From positions 1 to 7,023 of the forward strand of contig JAHHTG010000061.1 in NCBI GenBank assembly GCA_020024765.1: a stretch of 7,023 nt of DNA. The letters are read 5' to 3'. Origin of the DNA: Thomasclavelia sp. (GTDB lineage: Bacteria > Bacillota_I > Bacilli_A > Erysipelotrichales > Erysipelotrichaceae). The position numbers and the translations under genes were made by a program. The notes beneath the pieces were generated by a model, which made no database searches, was not told where the DNA came from, and was given only the letters and a program-made list of their open reading frames with translations. Position 1 is the stretch's first letter. The number at the start of each line of letters is the position of its first letter. Below are positions 1 to 5,802 of the stretch, piece after piece.

Positions 1-1218
1 TTCATACGTCTTAGTAACTTTAGAATATGTCGCATTCTTAATTGCTTCATAAATATTACCACTAACACTAAAGCCTGTAATTGGCGTTGTCTTGCCTTCT
101 GCATCATGATAGATTCCTAAACGAACTTCGCCACCAAAGTAACCTGTACTGTTTTCAAGTTGTGGTGATGAGAAATTCAAAATCTCAATGCATGGTAAAG
201 GCAACTCTGTTTGAACTGCTTTTTCAACTCTCACATCAACGATTGGCAAGTTACCTGTTGGAGTCTTCCCCAAATATTGGCCGAAACGATTTGCACCCCA
301 ATATTGTTTAACCTGGCCTTTATCAATAATTTTAGTATCTTTTAAGATAAAACCATTTCCATCATATGGTGCTGAAGCTACCGAATCAGCCACATCAGCT
401 TTCATCGTTAATTCAAAATCGTAATTAACTAATTTATCATTTTCTTTGTAGTGGTTAGATTCAGTATAAACATTGGCAAAGTGAATATCTTCAGCAAAAT
501 TATTCATTAATAACGCCAACATTTCACCATTCATCACTACTTGAGCACTCTTCATGTCTTCGGTTGGTTTTGTTGCAAAGCCTCTTGCACGTGCTTCATT
601 TAGAATCTTATCAGTACGCTTTGTGATTTCGTCATAATTTTCTTCGCAAAGTTTGAAATCAAGATATAATTCAATTTCCTCTTCTTGTCCCTTCCAAGTA
701 GGAATAATTTCTGTTTCAAGAGTTGTCTTTCCATAATGTAAATCAACACCTTGTGAATTGATAAAACGATGTTCGACATGTTCAACGAAAATTTCAGTCG
801 AGTTTATCCAACCTTCCTTATATACGTTAGCAGCCATAATTGCATCTGCAGTTTTTAAAGCTACAGCTGTTAGATTTTCGTTTTTAATTGAACCAACTTC
901 AGTTAAACCATCAGTACTAGGTTTTACGAGTTCAAATTTAGGATTCTTAATCTTGTGAGCTGCACTAACAGCATTTTCAATTTTAGCACTGATAGATTTA
1001 TCATCATCAGCACTATTGACCATGAAATTTGAAGAACCACGGAATTCATCAAAATCACAATATACAGTCACACTAATATCACGATTATTTGTAATACGAT
1101 TTGTCTCTAAACGGTCTAATACATAGAAAAGTTGTGAACTCTTAGTATTACATACAGTAATTTCGTAATCATCAACTTCATTGTGTTGATCTAATAAATT
1201 TTTAACTAATTCAATCAT
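1..1218 (-). CDS. tldE: TldE/PmbA, inactive partner subunit of the TldD/TldE peptidase (3' end cut off by the window)
   Basis: The minus-strand frame starting with ATG at 1218 is open for 406 codons to the window edge, with no stop; the family is usually about 440-450 residues, so only a short C-terminal piece is missing. TldE pairs with TldD in the cytoplasm; in E. coli the heterodimer processes microcin B17 precursor and degrades unfolded peptides, the catalytic zinc being in TldD. As expected for TldE I see no HExxxH motif. Family signatures visible are SAPYDGNGF in the middle, then TPTGNLP, GGEVRLG (about residues 362-368) and TGFSVSGN (about 381-388), the typical C-terminal PmbA blocks. 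The start codon overlaps the tldD stop (ATGA, 1218-1215), and only a weak purine-rich stretch (GAGAG) lies upstream, so translation is probably coupled to tldD. Recognition rests on motifs and on the tldD neighbour. Confidence 0.93.
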   Translation of the reverse strand, partial: MIELVKNLLDQHNEVDDYEITVCNTKSSQLFYVLDRLETNRITNNRDISVTVYCDFDEFRGSSNFMVNSADDDKSISAKIENAVSAAHKIKNPKFELVKPSTDGLTEVGSIKNENLTAVALKTADAIMAANVYKEGWINSTEIFVEHVEHRFINSQGVDLHYGKTTLETEIIPTWKGQEEEIELYLDFKLCEENYDEITKRTDKILNEARARGFATKPTEDMKSAQVVMNGEMLALLMNNFAEDIHFANVYTESNHYKENDKLVNYDFELTMKADVADSVASAPYDGNGFILKDTKIIDKGQVKQYWGANRFGQYLGKTPTGNLPIVDVRVEKAVQTELPLPCIEILNFSSPQLENSTGYFGGEVRLGIYHDAEGKTTPITGFSVSGNIYEAIKNATYSKVTKTYE

Positions 1219-2609
1219 CCTAATTTCACTCTCGCTTTCAAGAATGGTCCACCATCAGATACATGCACCCATTCCTTGTGGCCCTTACCACACATACCAG
1301 AACCGATGATACTTACTTCATCACTAACCATTGAGATTGAACCTAACACTTCTGGGACATAACCACTGATAACAACTGGTGAAACAATCTTACCAGTTAA
1401 TTCGCCATCTTTAATCTCTAATCCATATTGAGCTGTACATTGAATTTGCCAGTTCTTAGGATCTTCCATACCATTATTGGTATCACATAAGTACCAACCA
1501 TACTTAATAGACTTAAACATATCCTCAACCTTATCTTTACCTGCTGTAAAGAATGTATTAGTCATACGAGTATATGCCTTACGACGAGTTGATTCGCGTC
1601 TTGAGTTACCTGTTGGCTCTGTTTGTAATTCTAGTGCAGTTAAGACATCAGAAATACCACTCATTAAAATGCCGTCTTTAATGATTAATGTATCATGAGC
1701 TAGAATACCATCATCATCAAAGAAATATGAAGCAGCTGATAAGGCAGCACATGCACCATCATGCATATTTACAAGCGGACTAGCAACTTGTTTGCCAACA
1801 TAATCTTTAGCTTTAGCACGATTCTTAACAAACATGTCCATTTCAACACCATGGCCAAATGCTTCATGAGCAATTAAACCAGTAATTGATGGGTCACAAA
1901 TGACATCATAAATCCCTGGCTCGATTGTTGTTGCTTCTAACATATCAATGCTTAATTTAGCATATTCATCGATATGGCTTTCCATTTCTTTTAAAGCTTC
2001 AGCTAAGCAAACACCATTAGCAGTTTTGAATGTGCTTTTCATACCACGCTCATCATTACTCAAAATACTAAGCATTACATTGTTCCATACATAGTATTGA
2101 TCCAAAACTTTGTGTTTCGAAACGAAGATTGATGAAATTTCGCGAGTTACCGCAATCGCAGTCGCATTCACAATACGTTCGTCATATGCACTAACTCTTT
2201 CACGCATCTTTGCAAGAGCGTCTAAGACTTTCTCATCAGTTAAAGGGTTGTCGTCAACACGACTAAATGATTTAACTAATGGTTCGTCTTTTAAAACACC
2301 TGCTTTAACATAATCTTGATGTAGACCATCAAGTTTAATCATTGCAAGCATATCTTCTTTATCAAAATCTTTTAAATTATCTAAAGAATATTCACTATAA
2401 TGATGATCATTATAAACCTTGATGACAAAGCCGGCTTCAGTTTGCGTAATTGAAGATGATTCGCCGATGTTAGCCATCTTAGAATTTACACTGATTGTCT
2501 TGCCTTTGGCATGTTTGCCAAAAATCGAAACATATTCGAAGTCTTTTGACAAATCTGCAACAATGTTCTTTGCCATTTCAAGTTGTCCTTTTAAAAATTC
2601 ACTGAACAT
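1215..2609 (-). CDS. tldD: TldD zinc metallopeptidase
   Basis: Catalytic subunit of the TldD/TldE metallopeptidase, 464 residues from the ATG at 2609 (E. coli TldD is about 480). The zinc site is intact: HEAFGH at residues 248-253 gives the family HExxxH signature, followed by GVEMD, and the C-terminal GSGMCGKG supplies the cysteine (C440) that is the third zinc ligand in TldD proteins. Other family blocks are the N-terminal SVNSKMANI region, EPTGNSRRESTRR around 331-343 and PVVISGYVPEVLGSI near 411-425. The frame extends 6 nt upstream to a GTG at 2615, but AGGAGG at 2623-2618 is only 2 nt from that GTG and 8 nt from the ATG at 2609, so I chose the ATG. The gene is first in a two-gene operon and its TGA stop overlaps the tldE start. 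The natural substrate cannot be told: no RiPP precursor or toxin-antitoxin gene is visible nearby. Confidence 0.96.
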   Translation of the reverse strand: MFSEFLKGQLEMAKNIVADLSKDFEYVSIFGKHAKGKTISVNSKMANIGESSSITQTEAGFVIKVYNDHHYSEYSLDNLKDFDKEDMLAMIKLDGLHQDYVKAGVLKDEPLVKSFSRVDDNPLTDEKVLDALAKMRERVSAYDERIVNATAIAVTREISSIFVSKHKVLDQYYVWNNVMLSILSNDERGMKSTFKTANGVCLAEALKEMESHIDEYAKLSIDMLEATTIEPGIYDVICDPSITGLIAHEAFGHGVEMDMFVKNRAKAKDYVGKQVASPLVNMHDGACAALSAASYFFDDDGILAHDTLIIKDGILMSGISDVLTALELQTEPTGNSRRESTRRKAYTRMTNTFFTAGKDKVEDMFKSIKYGWYLCDTNNGMEDPKNWQIQCTAQYGLEIKDGELTGKIVSPVVISGYVPEVLGSISMVSDEVSIIGSGMCGKGHKEWVHVSDGGPFLKARVKLG

Positions 2610-2617
2610 TTCCACTT

Positions 2618-2623
2618 CCTCCT
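2618..2623 (-). promoter_or_regulatory. tldD ribosome binding site (AGGAGG)
   Basis: A perfect AGGAGG on the minus strand, followed by AAGTGGAA and then ATG at 2609. The 8-nt spacing fits that ATG and excludes the in-frame GTG at 2615, which lies only 2 nt from the motif. Confidence 0.85.
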
Positions 2624-2629
2624 ATCATT

Positions 2630-2659
2630 ATTATATATACAAATAGTTTTTTGTGTGAA
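2630..2659 (-). promoter_or_regulatory. possible tldD promoter
   Basis: On the minus strand, TTCACA (2659-2654, five of six matches to TTGACA) is followed after 18 bp by a consensus TATAAT (2635-2630). Transcription would begin near 2623, inside or at the edge of the AGGAGG, leaving a leader of only about 14 nt. That is unusually short and may mean the real promoter lies further upstream in the AT-rich gap. The match is by eye only, and such motifs are common in DNA this AT-rich. Confidence 0.35.
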
Positions 2660-2841
2660 AAAATTACTTCGGATATCCTAAAAAAATAATCATGTTGCTC
2701 GTTATTTTTCGGGATAGCAAAATATTTAGAAATTTCAACCCCCGACTTTGTGATGTAACAAGGATTTTAGAACCCTAAATTCATAAAATAGCCGATAACT
2801 AAAGCCTATAAATATTGTTAAAAAAATTAATAAAAATTTAT

Positions 2842-2873
2842 ATATGAAAACGAATTGAAAATATTTTTCATAT
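2842..2873. repeat. AT-rich inverted repeat
   Basis: ATATGAAAA (2842-2850) is perfectly complementary to TTTTCATAT (2865-2873). A second TGAAAA (2856-2861), 11 bp after the TGAAAA inside the left arm, can pair with the same TTTTCA (2865-2870) across a 3-nt loop. It lies upstream of the predicted nrdD promoter. In such AT-rich DNA it may be chance; it could also be a protein site. Confidence 0.5.
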
Positions 2874-2918
2874 TTTTTAAATTAAGTATTTAACTTGTCG
2901 AATCCGTGTGCAATTTTA

Positions 2919-2945
2919 TTGAATAAACACCTATAGTCATATAAT
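2919..2945 (+). promoter_or_regulatory. predicted nrdDG promoter
   Basis: A consensus -10 TATAAT lies at 2940-2945. The best upstream -35 candidate is TTGAAT (2919-2924), four of six matches with a short 15-bp spacer, so the -35 is weak and an activator or controlled initiation is plausible. Transcription would start near 2952, the first base of the 44-bp inverted repeat, giving a leader of about 116 nt before the nrdD ATG. Confidence 0.5.
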
Positions 2946-2951
2946 ATAAGA

Positions 2952-2995
2952 GTGCACATATAAATAGTTGAACATTCAACTATTTATATGTGCAC
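2952..2995. repeat. 44-bp near-continuous palindrome with 21-bp perfect arms at the nrdD transcription start
   Basis: The left arm 2952-2972 begins GTGCACATATAAATAG and ends GTTGAA. It is the exact reverse complement of the right arm 2975-2995, with only CA (2973-2974) between them. Pairing stops cleanly at both ends (A2951 against A2996). It begins about 7 bp after the predicted -10. As DNA it would be a symmetric operator for a dimeric or tetrameric regulator; as RNA it would form a 20-21-bp hairpin at the 5' end of the nrdDG message. No T-run follows on either strand, so it is not an intrinsic terminator. NrdR, the usual repressor of nrd genes, binds 16-bp ACACWATATATWGTGT boxes; the arms contain CACATATAAATAGTTG, which resembles that only loosely. 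Confidence 0.93.
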
Positions 2996-3014
2996 ATTTA
3001 ACTAGAAGTTAAAT
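2996..3014 (+). repeat. inverted repeat in the nrdD leader
   Basis: ATTTAACT (2996-3003) and AGTTAAAT (3007-3014) are perfect complements across the 3-nt loop AGA. The repeat abuts the 44-bp palindrome directly. AGTTAA (3007-3012) could instead pair with TTAACT at 3034-3039, so two exclusive weak RNA folds are possible. Neither covers the ribosome binding site at 3054-3062. Confidence 0.6.
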
Positions 3015-3053
3015 AACACCATTTAGTATTAAATTAACTGGTTATATAAACTT

Positions 3054-3062
3054 AGAAGGTGA
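3054..3062 (+). promoter_or_regulatory. nrdD ribosome binding site
   Basis: AGAAGGTGA matches AGGAGGTGA at eight of nine positions and sits 5 nt before the ATG at 3068. The in-frame GTG at 3059 lies inside this motif, so it cannot be the start. Confidence 0.85.
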
Positions 3063-3067
3063 ATTAT

Positions 3068-5215
3068 ATGAAGTACGTAATTAAGAGAGATGGACGTAAA
3101 GTACCTTACGATCCAAGCAAAATTGAAAATGCGGTACGTAAAGCTAACGATTCCATTGATACTGGTAAGATTAGCGAAATTCAAATCAAGAATATCGTTA
3201 AATATATCGAAAATCTTGATTGCGAGGTGATGAGCGTTGAAGAAATTCAAGACTTCGTAGAAAGACGTTTAGTCGAAATTGATAAGTATGAACTTGCCAA
3301 GAGTTATATTACTTATAGATACAAACGTGAATTAGTTCGTAAGGCTAACACTACCGATCTTCAAATTAAAGAATTAATCGAAGGAGATAGTGAGTACTGG
3401 AACTCTGAAAACTCAAATAAGAATGCAAGAGTTGTTACTACACAACGTGACTACTTAGCTGGTATTACAAGTACAGATATTACTCGTCGTTTCTTGTTGC
3501 CTAAAGAAATTGTTGAAGCCCATGATGAAGGCTTAATTCACTTCCATGATGCCGACTATTTTGCACAAAATGCACTTCATAACTGTGACTTAATCAACCT
3601 TGAAGATATGCTTCAAAATGGCAGTAATATCAACGGTGTTATGATTGAGAAACCTCATCGTTTCCTAACAGCCATGACAATTGCTACACAAATGATTACG
3701 GCTGTTTCATCTTCACAATATGGTGGTGTTACAATCACAATGACACACTTAGCGCCATTTGTTAGAGACAGTTACAACTATTACACAAAGAAATATGAAG
3801 ATCGTGGTTTCTGTGCCGAAGATGTTAAACGCTATGCTGATGAAGATTTAAAGAAAGAAATCACCGATGGTGTTCAAACATTCCAATACCAAATCAACTC
3901 AATGACAACAACTAATGGTCAAGCTCCATTCCTAAGTGTTTGCCTATATCTTGGTGAAACTGAAGAATATAAGACGGAACTTGCCATGATTATTGAAGAA
4001 GTTCTTAAACAAAGAATCCAAGGTATGAAGAATGAAAAAGGCGTTTGGATTACTCCAGCTTTCCCTAAATTACTTTATGTCTTAGAGGAAGACAACATCC
4101 ATGAAGATAGTAAATATTACTATTTAACTAAGTTAGCCGCTGAATGTACTGCTAAACGTATGGTTCCTGACTACATTTCTGAAAAAGTCATGAAGGAATT
4201 AAAAGTTGATAAAGCAGGAAATCACGCTTGTTATCCTTGCATGGGATGCCGTTCATTCTTGACTCCATGGTGTGATGAAAACGGCAAACCTAAATACTAT
4301 GGTCGTTTCAACCAAGGTGTTGTAACAATCAATTTAGTCGACGTTGCCCTTTCATCATTGGGCGATGAAGAATCATTCTGGAAGATTTTTGATAAGCGTC
4401 TAGAACTATGCCACCAAGCATTACAATTAAGACACGAAAGACTCGCAACCGTTAAAGCTGATGTCGCTCCTATCTTATGGCGCTATGGTGCCTTAGCACG
4501 TCTTGATAAAGATGAAACAATCCACAAATTATTACATGGTGGTTACTCAACAATTAGTTTAGGCTACGCTGGCCTATACGAATGTGTTAAATACATGACT
4601 GGCTATTCTCATACTGGTCAAGGTAAAGAATTCGGTCTACGTGTTATGCAACATTTAAATGATGCATGCGCCAAATGGAAAGCTGCTGAAAATATTGATT
4701 ATTCTGTATATGGAACACCAATCGAATCAACAACTTACAAATTTGCAAAATCATTAAAGAAACGTTTCGGTGTGGTTGAAGGTATCACTGATCGCGATTA
4801 CATCACTAATTCATACCACGTTCCAGTATTTGAAGAAATCGACGCATTCACAAAACTAAAACTTGAAAGTGAATTCCAAAAATTATCACCAGGTGGAGCT
4901 GTATCTTACATCGAAACACCTAATCTAACAAATAATCTTGATGTTGTTATGCAAGTCATTCGTTTCATCTATGACAACATTATGTACGCTGAATTGAATA
5001 CCAAATCAGACTACTGTCAAGAATGTGGCTATACAGGCGAAATCTTAATCGATGACAATATGGAGTGGTATTGCCCTAATTGTGGATGTCGTGACCATTC
5101 AAAATTAAATGTTGCTCGTCGTACTTGTGGTTATATTGGTTCGAATTTCTGGAATAAAGGCCGTACTCAAGAAATCAAAGAACGTGTATTACACATCGAT
5201 AACACAGACCTATAA
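3068..5215 (+). CDS. nrdD: anaerobic (class III) ribonucleoside-triphosphate reductase NrdD
   Basis: Glycyl-radical enzyme that reduces ribonucleoside triphosphates to deoxyribonucleotides without oxygen; 715 residues from the ATG at 3068, a normal length. Residues 1 to about 90 form an ATP-cone (YVIKRDGRK, then YDPSKIENAV), the allosteric activity domain that senses ATP/dATP. HNCDL (C173) and MGCRSF (C394) match the two active-site cysteines of class III enzymes; CYPC just before gives further cysteines at 388 and 391. The C-terminus has the structural zinc site, CQEC (650-653) and CPNC (669-672), then RRTCGYIG, where G688 should carry the radical. No key residue is missing. nrdG follows after 8 nt, so the two form an operon. 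The promoter region carries a 44-bp palindrome and a second inverted repeat, suggesting dedicated regulation. The enzyme implies growth without oxygen. Confidence 0.98.
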   Translation: MKYVIKRDGRKVPYDPSKIENAVRKANDSIDTGKISEIQIKNIVKYIENLDCEVMSVEEIQDFVERRLVEIDKYELAKSYITYRYKRELVRKANTTDLQIKELIEGDSEYWNSENSNKNARVVTTQRDYLAGITSTDITRRFLLPKEIVEAHDEGLIHFHDADYFAQNALHNCDLINLEDMLQNGSNINGVMIEKPHRFLTAMTIATQMITAVSSSQYGGVTITMTHLAPFVRDSYNYYTKKYEDRGFCAEDVKRYADEDLKKEITDGVQTFQYQINSMTTTNGQAPFLSVCLYLGETEEYKTELAMIIEEVLKQRIQGMKNEKGVWITPAFPKLLYVLEEDNIHEDSKYYYLTKLAAECTAKRMVPDYISEKVMKELKVDKAGNHACYPCMGCRSFLTPWCDENGKPKYYGRFNQGVVTINLVDVALSSLGDEESFWKIFDKRLELCHQALQLRHERLATVKADVAPILWRYGALARLDKDETIHKLLHGGYSTISLGYAGLYECVKYMTGYSHTGQGKEFGLRVMQHLNDACAKWKAAENIDYSVYGTPIESTTYKFAKSLKKRFGVVEGITDRDYITNSYHVPVFEEIDAFTKLKLESEFQKLSPGGAVSYIETPNLTNNLDVVMQVIRFIYDNIMYAELNTKSDYCQECGYTGEILIDDNMEWYCPNCGCRDHSKLNVARRTCGYIGSNFWNKGRTQEIKERVLHIDNTDL

Positions 5216-5223
5216 AGATATCC

Positions 5224-5715
5224 ATGCGTTATAACAAAATCCGTAAAATGGATATTTCCGATGGTCCTGGTATCCGTGTCTCAATCTTCATGCAAGGTTG
5301 TCACTTTCATTGCAATAATTGTTTTAATTCCGAAACATGGGACTTCAATGGTGGTAAAGAATTTACTGATGAAACCATTGAAACTGTCCTTAAACTTTGT
5401 AAAGGGGAGCACATCGTAGGATTGTCAATCCTTGGTGGTGAACCTATGCACCCCATCAATATCTCAGGTACAACCAAACTTGCTAAAGCGTTCAAAGACA
5501 ATTTCCCAGAAAAAACTCTTTGGATTTGGTCGGGCTTCAAATTTGAATTACTTAAAGACTTCGATGTCTTAAATTATGTCGATGTCTTGGTTGATGGTCA
5601 ATATGTCGATGAACTTCATGACTTCAATTTAAAGTGGCGTGGTTCAAGTAACCAACGTGTTATTGATGTTCAGGCAACATTAAAGGCTAACGAAATTATA
5701 TTATATGTTGACTAA
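5224..5715 (+). CDS. nrdG: NrdG, radical-SAM activating enzyme of anaerobic ribonucleotide reductase
   Basis: Activase that uses a [4Fe-4S] cluster and S-adenosylmethionine to make the glycyl radical on NrdD. It has 163 residues, the usual size for this short radical-SAM family. The cluster motif CxxxCxxC is CHFHCNNC (C26, C30, C33), preceded by the DGPGIRVSIFMQGC block typical of glycyl-radical activases. GGEP at 71-74 is the SAM-binding motif, and WRGSSNQRVID near 138-148 is the conserved NrdG tail. The ATG is 8 nt after the nrdD stop. No clear Shine-Dalgarno precedes it (AAAGATATCC), so ribosomes probably reinitiate after nrdD. An intrinsic terminator overlaps the last bases of the stop codon, closing the operon. 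Confidence 0.97.
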   Translation: MRYNKIRKMDISDGPGIRVSIFMQGCHFHCNNCFNSETWDFNGGKEFTDETIETVLKLCKGEHIVGLSILGGEPMHPINISGTTKLAKAFKDNFPEKTLWIWSGFKFELLKDFDVLNYVDVLVDGQYVDELHDFNLKWRGSSNQRVIDVQATLKANEIILYVD

Positions 5716-5740
5716 AGGCTTCTTAATCGAAGCCTTTTTT
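5714..5740 (+). terminator. intrinsic terminator of nrdDG
   Basis: AAAGGCTTC (5714-5722) pairs perfectly with GAAGCCTTT (5729-5737) across a 6-nt loop, and the T-run extends to 5740. The stem starts within the nrdG stop codon. The minus-strand version lacks a T-run after the stem, so it acts on nrdDG. Confidence 0.88.
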
Positions 5741-5752
5741 AGTGATTCAATC

Positions 5753-5783
5753 AAAAGAAAAAGTCGAGCATAAAGCCCGACTT
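5753..5783 (-). terminator. intrinsic terminator of the CofE-like gene
   Basis: On the minus strand, AAGTCGGGC (5783-5775) pairs with GCTCGACTT (5769-5761) over a 5-nt loop, a 9-bp stem with one G-U pair. It is followed by the T-rich TTTCTTTT. It lies about 20 bp after the stop of the gene at 5803 and points toward nrdG, so the convergent units are each terminated. Confidence 0.82.
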
Positions 5784-5802
5784 AATAATTGATAATTTTA
5801 AA

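Larger units (their letters stand above)
2616..3067. other. divergent tldD / nrdD intergenic region
   Basis: A gene-free, very AT-rich stretch between two divergent operons. The left end holds the tldD ribosome binding site and a possible promoter. The right third holds the nrdD promoter, a 44-bp inverted repeat and a second inverted repeat. Between about 2660 and 2840 I see no convincing gene, RNA or terminator; the only short frame there (2692-2778, 28 codons, plus strand) has no ribosome binding site. An AT-rich inverted repeat lies at 2842-2873. About 450 bp is long for a promoter gap in a compact low-GC genome, so an unrecognised regulatory RNA or binding region is possible but unproven. 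Confidence 0.8.

Noticed and set aside
600..785. Small frame on the minus strand inside the first 1.2 kb
   Set aside because: It is out of frame with tldE, which is open across the whole interval and carries clear PmbA motifs.
2610..2615. GTG at 2615 as the tldD start
   Set aside because: AGGAGG is only 2 nt away from it but 8 nt from the ATG at 2609.
1477..2646. Several 67-75-codon plus-strand frames opposite tldD
   Set aside because: They are antisense shadows of tldD without ribosome binding sites or recognisable motifs.
2692..2778. 28-codon plus-strand frame in the divergent gap
   Set aside because: There is no ribosome binding site before the ATG, no recognisable protein pattern, and the length is expected by chance.
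2952..2995. Reading the 44-bp palindrome as an intrinsic terminator
   Set aside because: No T-run follows the stem on either strand, no gene ends upstream of it on either side, and it sits just after a promoter.
2890..3000. A canonical pair of NrdR boxes upstream of nrdD
   Set aside because: I looked for ACACWATATATWGTGT. The best segments match only in part and with shifted spacing, so I do not call a box.
3059..3067. GTG at 3059 as the nrdD start
   Set aside because: It lies inside the Shine-Dalgarno motif; the ATG at 3068 has the correct spacing and gives the usual NrdD N-terminus.
5307..5540. 77-codon minus-strand frame opposite nrdG
   Set aside because: It is antisense to a fully motif-supported nrdG and shows no features of its own.
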